From an uncultured Porphyromonadaceae bacterium (GTDB taxonomy: Bacteria > Bacteroidota > Bacteroidia > Bacteroidales > Muribaculaceae): DNA of 64,000 bases. The number at the start of each line of letters is the position of its first letter. Position 1 is the stretch's first letter. The notes below the pieces were generated by a model. The model was not told where the DNA came from. It was given only the letters and a program-made list of their open reading frames with translations, and ran no database searches. The translations under genes and the position numbers were made by a program. Shown one piece after another: positions 33,423 to 42,614 of the stretch. Where the stretch lies: assembly GCA_947175425.1 (NCBI GenBank), contig CAMWMR010000003.1, positions 1-64,000 of the forward strand, read 5' to 3'.

Positions 33423-35332
33423 TGTCCGAATCTCCGGCTTATATCATTATTATCTATCAGTATCATAATAGTTTGTCCATCGGGCGTAAAACCGGGATTA
33501 CTGCTTCGGAACAAATCTGCTATAATGGTTTCCATTTCGGTTAGAGAAAGGCTTTGGCGCGGCCGTACAGCCATGCTTCGCGCAAGGGCAAGCGCAAGCG
33601 GCTCGCGAAAGGCAACTGCATCGGGATTCTCTACCGTGGATATATCTTCCAAAATTTGCTGCAAGGCTTCCAAGGGGCTTGCTCCCTTTAATATAGCCGG
33701 CACGGCTGTAATACTCCACTTACACTTTCCATTATCGCGCAGGCCGAATCCGTATGCTTCGAACTGAGACTTGGTTGCGCGGAGTAATGCGTTCTGCGCC
33801 GGCGATAATTCGAAATCTTCGCCGAACATGAGTTTCTGGGAACTCGGTTCTCCATTTTCGAGCCATTGCATATTGCGGTCGAATAGAATCCTCACATGGG
33901 CACGGTGCTGATTTATAATTCTTACTCCCGATGATGCCTGTGTTATTATATAGCGCTGCTGCAGCTGGAAACATGTGGCAGCCGGAGCCTGTTCGGTTTC
34001 ATCATGCGTAAAGAATCCGCTTTCGTCCGGACCGGAAGGGAGTGATTGCGTCAACACCTCCTGTGCAGGAATGGAGGGCGGATTCATGTACGCGTCTTCC
34101 CGCTTTTGCTGAAAAGATTCGTATAATTTGTCCCAATCATGAGGTACAGGTGCCGTTCGATGCACCGATGAGTATGAACGTGACGCAGCATTTGCGGATT
34201 CTTCATCGTTATCTGCGGCGGGAGAGAAAGGATTGAAATCGCTGTCGAAACTCTCGGGGGGAGTGGCTACACTGTCGTCGGGATTGAACAGCGGTATCTC
34301 GGGAGCATCCAAAGAGTCGAAATCCAAAGCGCCCGCAGCTTGTGTTTTACCAAGCGTTTCCTTAATGGCTGCCGTGAGAATCTGCGCTATAGCCATCTCA
34401 TTCTCGAATTTTATTTCGTGCTTCTGAGGATGGATATTGACATCGATAGTCGCGGGATCGACATCGAAATTTATAAAATACGACGGTTGACAGTCGGGAG
34501 CTATGAGCTGCTCGTAACATTTCATTACCGCCTTGTGAAAAACGGGATGCCGCATGTTGCGTCCGTTCACAAACAGGAACTGTTCATACCCGCGTTTACG
34601 TGCTCCGCGCGGCATACCTATAAATCCCTCAATTTTAACAATAGAGGTTTCGGTAGCCACAGGCGCGAGCATACTTTCCATGCTCTTGCCGAACAAGGCG
34701 GCAATGCGCTGTTTGAGAGTGCTGGCATAGAACTGGTGCAATGTCACCTCGTTATGTATGAGAGTGAAATTTACATTTGTATTCACAAGGGCGAGGCGCT
34801 CGAACTCCCGCATTATATGGCCGAGTTCCACACTGTCTTTTTTCAGGAATTTGCGACGGGCAGGCATATGGAAGAAAATATTCTTTACCATAAGGTTTGT
34901 TCCCGGCACACATGTGGCAGGCTCCTGACTTTCGAATTTTGATTCGGAGATAAGCAAGCGCGTTCCAATGGTATCGTCGTGCCGCATCGTGCGCATATCC
35001 ACCTGAGCAACAGCAGCTATCGAAGCCAGTGCTTCACCACGAAAGCCCATGGTATGCAGGCTGTAAATATCGTCGGCACTTGCAATTTTACTTGTGGCAT
35101 GACGTTCGAAAGCCATACGGGCATCGGTGGGGGACATACCGCATCCGTTATCGACAACCTGGATAAGAGTCCGTCCGGCATCCTTGAGTATAATACTAAT
35201 ATCCGTACCGCCGGCATCTATAGCATTTTCCACCAGCTCCTTGATAACGGAAGCCGGTCGCTGTATAACCTCTCCGGCAGCAATCTGGTTTGCAACCGAG
35301 TCGGGCAAGAGTCGTATTACATCGTTTTTCAT
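33419..35332 (-). CDS. mutL: DNA mismatch repair protein MutL
   Basis: A 637-residue protein from the ATG at 35330-35332. The GHKL ATPase motifs are intact: ELVENAIDAG (motif I, catalytic Glu), DNGCGM (motif II), ATSKI and GFRGEALASI (motif III). A variable acidic linker (about 335-440) separates the C-terminal dimerisation domain. The endonuclease motif DQHA-x2-E-x4-E is altered to NQHRAHVRILF, and the C-terminal CPHGRP motif reads NPGFTPDGQ, so nicking activity is not expected. The start is fixed because the conserved IRLLPDSVANQIAAGEV begins five residues later; that start is only 6 bases from a promoter -7 box. Confidence 0.97.
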   Translation of the reverse strand: MKNDVIRLLPDSVANQIAAGEVIQRPASVIKELVENAIDAGGTDISIILKDAGRTLIQVVDNGCGMSPTDARMAFERHATSKIASADDIYSLHTMGFRGEALASIAAVAQVDMRTMRHDDTIGTRLLISESKFESQEPATCVPGTNLMVKNIFFHMPARRKFLKKDSVELGHIMREFERLALVNTNVNFTLIHNEVTLHQFYASTLKQRIAALFGKSMESMLAPVATETSIVKIEGFIGMPRGARKRGYEQFLFVNGRNMRHPVFHKAVMKCYEQLIAPDCQPSYFINFDVDPATIDVNIHPQKHEIKFENEMAIAQILTAAIKETLGKTQAAGALDFDSLDAPEIPLFNPDDSVATPPESFDSDFNPFSPAADNDEESANAASRSYSSVHRTAPVPHDWDKLYESFQQKREDAYMNPPSIPAQEVLTQSLPSGPDESGFFTHDETEQAPAATCFQLQQRYIITQASSGVRIINQHRAHVRILFDRNMQWLENGEPSSQKLMFGEDFELSPAQNALLRATKSQFEAYGFGLRDNGKCKWSITAVPAILKGASPLEALQQILEDISTVENPDAVAFREPLALALARSMAVRPRQSLSLTEMETIIADLFRSSNPGFTPDGQTIMILIDNNDISRRFGQ

Positions 35333-35338
35333 GAAATG

Positions 35339-35346
35339 CAAAATTA
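35339..35346 (-). promoter_or_regulatory. Promoter -7 element (TAATTTTG) of mutL
   Basis: TAATTTTG on the minus strand ends 6 bases before the mutL ATG; a TTTG (35370-35373) lies 23 bases upstream. Transcription from it would give an mRNA with almost no leader. Confidence 0.55.
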
Positions 35347-35438
35347 CTCACTTTACCGGAAAAATCACGCAAATAAATGAGTAAAAATTCCGTGGAATTT
35401 TGCGAATTAGCATATTTTACATAAAATTTATAGCGTGT

Positions 35439-35472
35439 GTTTGTGAATACTTGGAAAATTTCGCTAACTTTG
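35439..35472 (+). promoter_or_regulatory. Promoter of the psd-pssA operon
   Basis: TTTG (35439-35442) and TAACTTTG (35465-35472) with 22 bases between. The leader to the ATG at 35491 is about 12 bases. It is divergent from the mutL promoter. Confidence 0.7.
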
Positions 35473-35490
35473 CATATAATACGACCCGAA

Positions 35491-36180
35491 ATGAAGATGA
35501 AAGTCAAAATACACCACGAAGGCGTCGGCATTCTCATAGTGCTGGCAATAATTCTTCTGGCCATAATAGTACCTCTGTGGATGTGGGTAAGGCCTACAGC
35601 CTGGGCAATTGCATGCACTATAGCCTTGACTGCTTTCTACCTCCTTGTGGTTAATTTTTTCCGCTCCCCGCGCCGTACATTCAAGGGCGACAAAGTAAAT
35701 GCTGTTGTCTCCTCGGCCGACGGCACTGTGGTAGCTTTGGAAAAAACATACGAGGACGAGGTGCTACATTGCGAGTGCATCCAGCTTTCGGTTTTCATGA
35801 CTTTGCTTAATGTCCACGCCAACTGGTTTCCGGTTGACGGAAAAGTAACATACGTAAAACATCACCCCGGTCGTTTTTTGGGTGCTTACCTGCCTAAGTC
35901 CAGTACCGAAAACGAACGCTCGTCGGTTGCGATAGAAACTCCCGAGGGACAGACGATTCTCATGCGTCAGGTAGCCGGCGCCATGGCTCGTCGCATTGTA
36001 ACATATGCCCAGCCGGGCGAAGAAGCCTCTATCGACGATCATATGGGATTTATTAAATTCGGGTCGAGAATCGACTTATATCTGCCACTTAACACAGAGA
36101 TTCTTGTAAAAATCGGAGATAAAACGATTGGCGGAATTACACAAGTGGCACGACTTCATCCTGACAAAAACAATGCATAA
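35491..36180 (+). CDS. psd: Phosphatidylserine decarboxylase, short (archaeal-type) form
   Basis: A 229-residue protein from the ATG at 35491, downstream of the promoter; the open frame reaches further upstream but through the promoter. Two N-terminal membrane segments (about 12-55) anchor it. The self-cleavage site is the Gly-Ser of IKFGSRIDLYLP near residue 192, where the serine becomes the pyruvoyl group. FMTLLNVHANWFPVDG near 105 is the conserved His-containing block. It converts phosphatidylserine to phosphatidylethanolamine. The next gene, pssA, makes its substrate and overlaps it by 8 bases. Confidence 0.95.
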   Translation: MKMKVKIHHEGVGILIVLAIILLAIIVPLWMWVRPTAWAIACTIALTAFYLLVVNFFRSPRRTFKGDKVNAVVSSADGTVVALEKTYEDEVLHCECIQLSVFMTLLNVHANWFPVDGKVTYVKHHPGRFLGAYLPKSSTENERSSVAIETPEGQTILMRQVAGAMARRIVTYAQPGEEASIDDHMGFIKFGSRIDLYLPLNTEILVKIGDKTIGGITQVARLHPDKNNA

Positions 36181-36874
36181 ACGCATAAGCTCCTACATTC
36201 CGGACGCCATTACCTGCCTCAACCTCGTTTGCGGCTGCATTGCAATTTTCATGGCGTTCAATATTGGCACCGCATTTGGTGCTCTCACCGGCGGACAATG
36301 GGCCATGATTGCCATTGCAGCTGCTGCAGTTTTCGATTTTTTTGACGGTGCTTCCGCTCGCGCTCTCAACGCATACTCCGATCTTGGCAAGGATTTGGAC
36401 TCTCTTTCCGACCTCGTGAGTTTTGGCGTGGCTCCGGCCATGCTTGTACTCAATGCCATGCTTGCTGCCGGAACACCGCTTGTCGCAGGCTTGTTTACGT
36501 TAGCCATTCCTGTTTGCGGCGCTATTCGCCTTGCAAAATTCAATAACGACACCACTCAGGGTTCGGTTTTCAAGGGTCTGCCGATTCCTGCAAACGCCAT
36601 TTTTTGGATCGGCGCGTATGCATGGTTCGGGAAATACGGATTCCCCGGCTGGCTGCCGCTGATTCCTGTAATTTTGCTGGTTTCGCTTGCAATGACGGCA
36701 AATTTCCGCATGTTCTCATTGAAATTTAAGAACTTTGACCTCGCACCAAATTTCCTCCGGTACGTTATATTATTTGCGGCCATACTGTTTTTGGTATGCT
36801 ACAGCCTTGCAGGGCTTGTATGGACAATTCTTCTGTATGTCCTGCTGTCGTACTTCGGCCGAAACCGATTCTGA
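36173..36874 (+). CDS. pssA: CDP-diacylglycerol-serine O-phosphatidyltransferase
   Basis: A 233-residue protein from the ATG at 36173, inside the end of psd. The CDP-alcohol phosphotransferase motif is perfect: DGASAR then eight residues, then G-x3-D-x3-D in GKDLDSLSD, around residues 56-78. Six to eight membrane helices surround it. It joins serine to CDP-diacylglycerol in the inner membrane, the step before Psd. The 8-base overlap with psd makes a pathway unit. Confidence 0.96.
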   Translation: MHKRISSYIPDAITCLNLVCGCIAIFMAFNIGTAFGALTGGQWAMIAIAAAAVFDFFDGASARALNAYSDLGKDLDSLSDLVSFGVAPAMLVLNAMLAAGTPLVAGLFTLAIPVCGAIRLAKFNNDTTQGSVFKGLPIPANAIFWIGAYAWFGKYGFPGWLPLIPVILLVSLAMTANFRMFSLKFKNFDLAPNFLRYVILFAAILFLVCYSLAGLVWTILLYVLLSYFGRNRF

Positions 36875-36914
36875 TACTCTGTGCCGTTCAAGCGGCATTC
36901 TATTACGGTAATCT

Positions 36915-37271
36915 ATGTTTGCACTCCTCCTTTTTATACTTATTATATTCATTCTATGGCCTTTTATCAAACTGGCCTGGAAGCTTTGGCGTAATGTGCG
37001 ACAAGCACAGCGGTTTATGCGCGATCCTTTTGGAGAAGCCATGCGTCAGGCGCAGGAACAGGCTCGGCGATCGGAAGGTACACATACACGAAATTACGGA
37101 ACAAATACCGCCTCATATTCCTCAAAGAAAAAAAAGATTGGCCGTGATGTCGGTGAATACGTTCCTTTTACCGAAGTGGCCGACCAACAAACTGCAAAAA
37201 CTGCGGATAGCTCCAAAACAAATTACACCACCGAATCGCAAGTAAGCGATGTAGAGTGGGAAGATTTATAA
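36915..37271 (+). CDS. DUF4834-type small membrane protein
   Basis: A 118-residue protein with one N-terminal membrane helix (FALLLFILIIFILWPFIKLAW), a basic amphipathic stretch (residues 22-40), the conserved RDPFGEAMRQAQEQ and a polar C-terminus ending DVEWEDL. This matches the Bacteroidota DUF4834 family. Function unknown. It is 40 bases after pssA and 13 before the DUF2461 gene, probably in the same transcript. Confidence 0.75.
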   Translation: MFALLLFILIIFILWPFIKLAWKLWRNVRQAQRFMRDPFGEAMRQAQEQARRSEGTHTRNYGTNTASYSSKKKKIGRDVGEYVPFTEVADQQTAKTADSSKTNYTTESQVSDVEWEDL

Positions 37272-37284
37272 GATTTTTCATTTC

Positions 37285-37938
37285 ATGCAACAGGTATATG
37301 ATTTTCTCCGCGACCTTGCGGAAAACAATAACCGCGAATGGTTCAATGCCAACAAGTCGCGTTACGAGGCTGTACGCAAATATTGGCTCAGCCAGATTCA
37401 AATACTTATAAACGAAATGGCGGCATATGAACCGTCGTTCCGCAATCTTGCGGCTGCCGACTGTGCATATCGCATTTATCGGGATACGCGTTTCTCTCAT
37501 GACAAGACTCCCTACAAGACACACTTTTCGGCTCTTCTATCGCCCACAGGACGTCATTGCGACCGTGCCTGCTACTATTTCCACACAGGTGTTGACGAGT
37601 CGGCTGTATACAGCGGTTTGTGGTGTCCGGAGCCGAAAGTACTGAAAAAGGTACGCAAGGCAATAATAGACAATGTGGAGGAATTCAGAGCTATTGTAGA
37701 AACTCCCGAAGTTCTTGCCGAGTTTCCTCAGTGGTGGGGACGACAGTTGAAAACCGCTCCCAAAGGTTACGACAGGAATCATCCCGACATCGACTTGCTG
37801 AGACTTACCGAATATGGACGTTGCCACAATTACTCACCCGACTTTTTTAATGAGCCGGGCTGGCAACACAAAACGGCAGAGACATTGAAACTGCTTAAGC
37901 CGATGAACGATTTTCTGAATTACTCGATAGATGAATAA
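37285..37938 (+). CDS. DUF2461 domain protein
   Basis: A 217-residue soluble protein that covers the whole DUF2461 domain (TIGR02453 type). The N-terminal motif FLRDLAENNNREWFNANK and the central YRIYRDTRFSHDKTPYKTHF are diagnostic, and the middle GVDESAVYSGLWCPEP is also conserved. No biochemical role is established for the family. It is the last gene of the psd group and is followed at once by a terminator. Confidence 0.9.
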   Translation: MQQVYDFLRDLAENNNREWFNANKSRYEAVRKYWLSQIQILINEMAAYEPSFRNLAAADCAYRIYRDTRFSHDKTPYKTHFSALLSPTGRHCDRACYYFHTGVDESAVYSGLWCPEPKVLKKVRKAIIDNVEEFRAIVETPEVLAEFPQWWGRQLKTAPKGYDRNHPDIDLLRLTEYGRCHNYSPDFFNEPGWQHKTAETLKLLKPMNDFLNYSIDE

Positions 37939-37978
37939 AAAAGACGCTTGCCCGATGTCGAAGGCAAGCGTCTTTTTT
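37937..37978. terminator. Bidirectional intrinsic terminator
   Basis: AGACGCTTGCC and GGCAAGCGTCT form a perfect stem flanked by A6 and T6, between the convergent DUF2461 and lysA genes. Confidence 0.93.
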
Positions 37979-37994
37979 CATATCGTAGTAAAGT

Positions 37995-39146
37995 TTATTC
38001 CGAGAAAACCGCTCCGGGAACCTGACGCATATTATATGTCGAAGCCATTGAGCTTCCATAAGCTCCTGCGGTGCGCAGAGCCACGTAATCGCCGCGCTGA
38101 AGTTCGGGGAGCTCTTCATTGATACCAAACACGTCGGAGCTTTCACAGACGGGTCCTACAACGTCGTAGCGTTCCACGGGGCAATTGTTATTCCCAAGTT
38201 TATCGATGCGATGACGAGCCTGATAGAGAGCGGGACGGATGAGGTCGGTCATGCCGGCATCGATTATTGCAAACTTGCGTCCGATACCTTTCTTTACATA
38301 TAGCACCTTGCTTATAAGCGAGCCGCACTGCGCCACAAGAGAGCGTCCCGGCTCGCAATGGATTTCCTGGCCGGGGAGCAGATTCAAGCCTTTCAAGATA
38401 GTCGAGAAAAAACCACGGAAATCGGATATTGGATTTGCATCGGGTTCGTCGTAGTCTACTCCTATTCCGCCACCGACATTTATGAATTCCAACTCAACAC
38501 CTTGCTTGTATAAGTCGTTTGTGAGCGCATTAATACGCCGGCAGAGCAATTCGAAAGGTTCGTTTATTGTTATCTGCGAGCCGATGTGAAAATGCAGTCC
38601 TCGCAGCTTGATTGAGGTATTCGATTTTATAAAATCTATTGCTGCGGGAAGTGCTGTCATATCTATCCCGAATTTGTTCTCTTCGAGACCGGTGGTTATG
38701 TAATGATGTGTATGAGCATCAATATTAGGGTTTACACGGAGAGCAACCGGAGCAACATTGTGCATTTGCTCCGCAATTTCTGAAATTACTTGGAGTTCCT
38801 CGATTGATTCAACATTAAAGCATCCTATACCGAGTTCAAGACCAAGGCGTATTTCATCGTCGGTTTTACCGACACCGGCATAGAAAATTGAGCCGGGAGC
38901 GAAACCTGCATTAACGGCAGCCTTGATTTCACCACCGCTTACACAATCGGCACCGAAGCCGGCGTTGCAGATTGTTTTGAGTATACGGGATTCGCCGTTG
39001 GCTTTGATTGCGTAATGCACCTTCACAGGTTTATCGGCTATACAAGTCTTTATCTCGTTTATAGTGGACTTTAACAAGTCCATATCATAGTAATAAAAAG
39101 GGGTGCGGTTTTGTGCGAGTACCGCAGCATCTATATTAAGTGACAT
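37995..39146 (-). CDS. lysA: Diaminopimelate decarboxylase
   Basis: A 383-residue PLP enzyme of the alanine racemase-like fold III family. The PLP lysine is K48 in VHYAIKAN, HIGSQI near residue 190 and GGGIGVDYDEP near 222 bind phosphate, and CESSDVFG near 335 holds the active-site cysteine from the partner subunit. It makes lysine from meso-diaminopimelate. The length is at the short end for LysA (about 385-420). A perfect promoter lies just upstream. Confidence 0.93.
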   Translation of the reverse strand: MSLNIDAAVLAQNRTPFYYYDMDLLKSTINEIKTCIADKPVKVHYAIKANGESRILKTICNAGFGADCVSGGEIKAAVNAGFAPGSIFYAGVGKTDDEIRLGLELGIGCFNVESIEELQVISEIAEQMHNVAPVALRVNPNIDAHTHHYITTGLEENKFGIDMTALPAAIDFIKSNTSIKLRGLHFHIGSQITINEPFELLCRRINALTNDLYKQGVELEFINVGGGIGVDYDEPDANPISDFRGFFSTILKGLNLLPGQEIHCEPGRSLVAQCGSLISKVLYVKKGIGRKFAIIDAGMTDLIRPALYQARHRIDKLGNNNCPVERYDVVGPVCESSDVFGINEELPELQRGDYVALRTAGAYGSSMASTYNMRQVPGAVFSE

Positions 39147-39168
39147 CGATATTTTTTAAAATTGCGTG

Positions 39169-39200
39169 CAAAGTTACTGCAAATCCGCCACATAAGCAAA
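39169..39200 (-). promoter_or_regulatory. Consensus promoter of lysA
   Basis: TTTG (39197-39200) and TAACTTTG (39169-39176) with 20 bases between on the minus strand; leader about 15 bases. Confidence 0.78.
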
Positions 39201-39293
39201 TTCCGGGGTAGATAGCCGAAAAACTGAATGCAGAGATTGAATGTGAATAATGCGCGTTAACGCTTACTTGTACTGGAGAAGGTATCTATACAT

Positions 39294-39326
39294 AAAAACG
39301 GCCTCCGATATACGGACGCCGTTTTT
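39294..39326 (-). terminator. Terminator of the ribosomal protein operon
   Basis: AAAAACGGC and GCCGTTTTT with an inner TCCG/CGGA stem and one mismatch, 18 bases past the rplQ stop. A T-run follows the stem on the minus strand. Confidence 0.85.
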
Positions 39327-39344
39327 ATTGCTATTGTAGAATAA

Positions 39345-39839
39345 TTATTCTGCAGCGGGGAGTTCGGTAGCTTCGGCGTTTGCAGCTTGGGCAGGAGCTT
39401 CTGCAGCGGGAGCAGCAGCGCTCTTACGGCGGCTACGACGTGTTTTAGCTTTGGCTTCCTTGTTGTCCTTCAGCATTGCTTCGTTGTAGTCAACGAGTTC
39501 AATGAAGCAGGTTTTAGCGTTGTCGCCAAGACGGTTGCCGGTTTTGAGGATACGGGTGTATCCGCCGGGACGGTTACCGATTTTTTCAGCAATTTCCTGG
39601 AAAAGGATTTTGATAGCTTCCTTGTTCTGGAGGTAGCTGAAAACAAGACGACGGTTTGCCATTGTATCTTCCTTAGCACGGTTGATGAGGGGCTCGGCAT
39701 AAATGCGGAGTGCTTTGGCCTTAGCCAAAGTTGTGTGGATGCGCTTGTGGAAGATGAGTGAAATCGTCATATTAGCCAACAAAGCGTCGCGGTGCGCTTT
39801 GGTACGGCCAAGGTGATTGAATTTTTTATTGTGTCGCAT
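39345..39839 (-). CDS. rplQ: Large subunit ribosomal protein L17 (bL17)
   Basis: A 164-residue protein. The core ([20 protein letters not shown], then [20 protein letters not shown]) is standard. The C-terminal 40 residues form an Ala/Glu/Pro-rich tail ([20 protein letters not shown]), an extension often seen in Bacteroidota L17. Last gene of the operon, 5 bases after rpoA. Confidence 0.98.
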   Translation of the reverse strand: MRHNKKFNHLGRTKAHRDALLANMTISLIFHKRIHTTLAKAKALRIYAEPLINRAKEDTMANRRLVFSYLQNKEAIKILFQEIAEKIGNRPGGYTRILKTGNRLGDNAKTCFIELVDYNEAMLKDNKEAKAKTRRSRRKSAAAPAAEAPAQAANAEATELPAAE

Positions 39840-39844
39840 CGGGC

Positions 39845-40837
39845 TTATTCTTTATCGAGTTTGTATTTGGAGATATCCATACCGAACGAGAGGTTCAGGC
39901 TGGTAAGAAGATTCTCGAGTTCAACAAGCGACTTTTTACCGAAGTTACGGAACTTGAGCAAGTCGGTTTTATTGAATACCACGAGTTCGGCGAGAGTTTC
40001 CACTTCGGCGCTCTTTAGGCAATTGAGGGCGCGAACGGAGAGCTGCATATCCACAAGTTTGGATTTGAGCAGCTGACGCATGTGGAGAACTTCCTCATCG
40101 AATTCCTCTCCGGGGTCCGGTTCGGAAGTTTCCAGGGTTATCTTCTCATCGGAGAAGAGCATGAAGTGATAGATGAGGATTTTAGCGGCCTCCTTCACGG
40201 CATCCTTGGGAAGAATTGAACCGTTGGTAACTATCTCGAGGGTAAGTTTGTCGTAGTCGGTTTTCTGGTCTACGCGGTAGTTTTCGACGGTGTACTTAAC
40301 GTTTTTGATAGGTGTGTAGATGGAATCGATAGCAATTGTGTTGATATCGTCCTGAGGAGTTACATTTTCCTCGGCGGGAATCCATCCACGACCCTTGTTG
40401 ATAGTAAGTACAAGTGTGAAACTTGCGTTTGGATCCAAATGACAGATAACAAGCTCGGGATTCATAACTTCGAATCCTGTGAGAGCCTGGGAAATGTCGC
40501 CGGCCGTGAACACTTCTTTGCCTGAAACATTGATAGTGACACGCTCGAAATCGGTTTCGTCGACAACTTGCTTGAGGTCGACTTGCTTGAGGTTGAGGAT
40601 GATGTTGGTAACATCTTCCTTAACGCCGGGCACGGCATCGAATTCGCTTTTAACGCCATCGATACGAATCGAAGAAATCGCAAAACCTTCCAAAGAAGAA
40701 AGGAGTACACGACGGAGAGCGTTACCTACGGTGATGCCATAGCCGGGTTCCAAAGGCTTGAATTCGAACTTGCCGTAGAAGTTGCCAGCTTCTACCATTA
40801 CTACCTCTTCAGGTTTTTGGAATGCTAATATAGCCAT
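39845..40837 (-). CDS. rpoA: RNA polymerase alpha subunit
   Basis: A 330-residue protein with the N-terminal assembly domain ([19 protein letters not shown] near residue 33, the alpha signature) and the C-terminal DNA- and activator-binding domain from about 250 ([19 protein letters not shown]). It dimerises to start polymerase assembly. It follows rpsD by 22 bases. Confidence 0.99.
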   Translation of the reverse strand: MAILAFQKPEEVVMVEAGNFYGKFEFKPLEPGYGITVGNALRRVLLSSLEGFAISSIRIDGVKSEFDAVPGVKEDVTNIILNLKQVDLKQVVDETDFERVTINVSGKEVFTAGDISQALTGFEVMNPELVICHLDPNASFTLVLTINKGRGWIPAEENVTPQDDINTIAIDSIYTPIKNVKYTVENYRVDQKTDYDKLTLEIVTNGSILPKDAVKEAAKILIYHFMLFSDEKITLETSEPDPGEEFDEEVLHMRQLLKSKLVDMQLSVRALNCLKSAEVETLAELVVFNKTDLLKFRNFGKKSLVELENLLTSLNLSFGMDISKYKLDKE

Positions 40838-40859
40838 GGATCTTGTTTATTGGAAATTA

Positions 40860-41465
40860 TTACTTGGAGTAGAGCTCGACAATCAGCTGTTCCTTGATGT
40901 TCTCGGGGATGTCTTCACGAGCGGGAACGTGAAGGAATTTACCGCTCTTTGTGGTTTCGTCCCATTCAATCCAAGGATATTTGCTGTGGTTAAAGCCTGC
41001 AAGAGCGTCGGCGATAACTTCCAGCGATTTGCTGCGTTCACGAACACCGATTACGTCGCCGGGTTTTACAGCGTAAGAGGGGATGTTGAGAACTTCGCCG
41101 TTTACAACGATGTGACGGTGAAGAACAAGCTGACGTGCAGCCGCACGAGTGGGAGCGATACCGAGACGGTATACTACGTTGTCGAGACGGCCTTCGAGGA
41201 GCTGGAGGAGGATTTCACCGGTGATACCTTTGAGGTTGGAGGCTTTTTCGAAAAGGTTGCGGAACTGACGTTCGAGAACTCCGTAGGTGTATTTTGCTTT
41301 CTGCTTTTCGCGAAGCTGGATACCGTATTCGGAAGTTTTACGACGACGGTTTGCACCGTGCTGGCCCGGGGGGAAGTTGCGACGGGCGAGAACTTTGTCT
41401 TCGCCGAAGATAGGTTCGCCGAATTTGCGGGCTATTTTGGTCTTGGGACCTGTATATCTTGCCAT
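40860..41465 (-). CDS. rpsD: Small subunit ribosomal protein S4 (uS4)
   Basis: A 201-residue primary 16S rRNA binder with the S4 RNA-binding domain ([20 protein letters not shown] near residue 90). No zinc cysteines are present, the usual zinc-free form. It comes after an unusual 228-base gap from rpsK, which may carry a regulatory site since S4 represses the alpha operon in other bacteria. Confidence 0.98.
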   Translation of the reverse strand: MARYTGPKTKIARKFGEPIFGEDKVLARRNFPPGQHGANRRRKTSEYGIQLREKQKAKYTYGVLERQFRNLFEKASNLKGITGEILLQLLEGRLDNVVYRLGIAPTRAAARQLVLHRHIVVNGEVLNIPSYAVKPGDVIGVRERSKSLEVIADALAGFNHSKYPWIEWDETTKSGKFLHVPAREDIPENIKEQLIVELYSK

Positions 41466-41693
41466 TTTGTTATATCATTTTATCAGAACCGAGAGCGTTT
41501 GCCGGTGAAAGGGAATATCTGACGGACGCAGCCGCGACCATAGAGAGGTGATAAAATTATGATCTATTCGTCGTTGTCAGATTCGATTTCTATCGGTAAC
41601 GCTGCGCTTACGCAACTGTGGCATGCTGCTGGCGCGTTCTGCGTGTTGATGTAAGTTAGTAGTTAAAACTAAAAGTGAAAGCAAAAAATGCTA
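41466..41693 (-). other. Non-coding spacer between rpsK and rpsD
   Basis: A 228-base gap inside an operon whose other gaps are mostly under 30 bases. It contains no usable reading frame of conserved type. There are several weakly paired GC-rich parts (41590-41640, GCTGCGCTTACGCA and GCTGCTGGCGCGTT) and no consensus TAnnTTTG promoter on the minus strand. It could fold as a leader for rpsD-rpoA-rplQ. Confidence 0.4.
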
Positions 41694-42083
41694 TTATACA
41701 CGACGGCGCTTGGGAGGACGGCAACCATTGTGGGGCAGCGGAGTAACGTCAATAATTTCGGTTACTTTGATACCTGCACCGTCAATGGTACGAACGGCGC
41801 TTTCACGACCGTTACCGGGACCTTTGAGGTAAGCTTTTACTTTGCGGAGACCAAGGTCGTAAGCGACTTTGGCGCAGTCCTGAGCTGCCATCTGAGCGGC
41901 ATAGGGAGTGTTCTTTTTAGAACCGCGGAAGCCCATTTTGCCTGCAGAGGACCAGGAGATAACCTGACCTTCGCTGTTGGCAAGGCATACGATGATGTTG
42001 TTGAAGGAAGAATGAACGTGAAGTTGGCCTTCGGCGCTAACTTTAACGTTGCGTTTCTTAGCTGCGACTGTTTTTTTTGCCAT
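41694..42083 (-). CDS. rpsK: Small subunit ribosomal protein S11 (uS11)
   Basis: A 129-residue protein of the 30S platform; conserved [20 protein letters not shown] and C-terminal [15 protein letters not shown] identify it. Basic N-terminal tail ([14 protein letters not shown]). 9 bases after rpsM. Confidence 0.99.
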   Translation of the reverse strand: MAKKTVAAKKRNVKVSAEGQLHVHSSFNNIIVCLANSEGQVISWSSAGKMGFRGSKKNTPYAAQMAAQDCAKVAYDLGLRKVKAYLKGPGNGRESAVRTIDGAGIKVTEIIDVTPLPHNGCRPPKRRRV

Positions 42084-42092
42084 ATCGGAATG

Positions 42093-42473
42093 TTATTTAG
42101 TAGCTTTCTTCTTGTTAGCAACGGTTTTCTTGCGTCCTTTACGGGTGCGGGCGTTGTTTTTTGTGCTTTGTCCGCGAACGGGAAGACCGTTACGGTGACG
42201 GATACCACGGTAGCAACCGATATCCATGAGACGCTTGATGTTGAGCTGAATTTCGCTGCGGAGGTCACCTTCCACTTTGTAGTCGGTACCGATAACTTCG
42301 CGAACTTTAGCAGCCTGCTCGTCGGTCCAGTCCTGCACCTTGATGTTTACGTCGATGCCGGCTTTGTTGAGGATGCTTTTGGCTGCGCTACGGCCGATGC
42401 CGAAGATATAGGTCAAGGCGATTTCACCTCTTTTGTTCTGGGGGAGGTCAACTCCCACTATACGTACTGCCAT
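42093..42473 (-). CDS. rpsM: Small subunit ribosomal protein S13 (uS13)
   Basis: A 126-residue 30S head protein that contacts L5 and the P-site tRNA. The N-terminus [20 protein letters not shown] and the [14 protein letters not shown] segment are diagnostic; the basic tail ends NKKKATK. It follows rpmJ by 6 bases. Confidence 0.99.
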   Translation of the reverse strand: MAVRIVGVDLPQNKRGEIALTYIFGIGRSAAKSILNKAGIDVNIKVQDWTDEQAAKVREVIGTDYKVEGDLRSEIQLNIKRLMDIGCYRGIRHRNGLPVRGQSTKNNARTRKGRKKTVANKKKATK

Positions 42474-42479
42474 ATAATA

Positions 42480-42596
42480 TTATCCTTGACGTTGTTTGTA
42501 CTTAGGGTTCTTTTTGTTAATGACGTAGAGACGTCCTTTGCGACGGACGATTTTGCTGTCCGGGGTGCGTTTTTTTACAGAAGCTCTTACTTTCAT
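42480..42596 (-). CDS. rpmJ: Large subunit ribosomal protein L36 (bL36)
   Basis: A 38-residue protein, translated by hand: it begins [20 protein letters not shown] and ends [15 protein letters not shown]. The cysteine and histidine zinc ligands of the classical form are missing, so it is the zinc-independent (C-minus) type. It is the usual gene between infA and rpsM. Confidence 0.95.
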   Translation of the reverse strand: MKVRASVKKRTPDSKIVRRKGRLYVINKKNPKYKQRQG

Positions 42597-42614
42597 ATCT
42601 TTTAGTTTTGTCGA

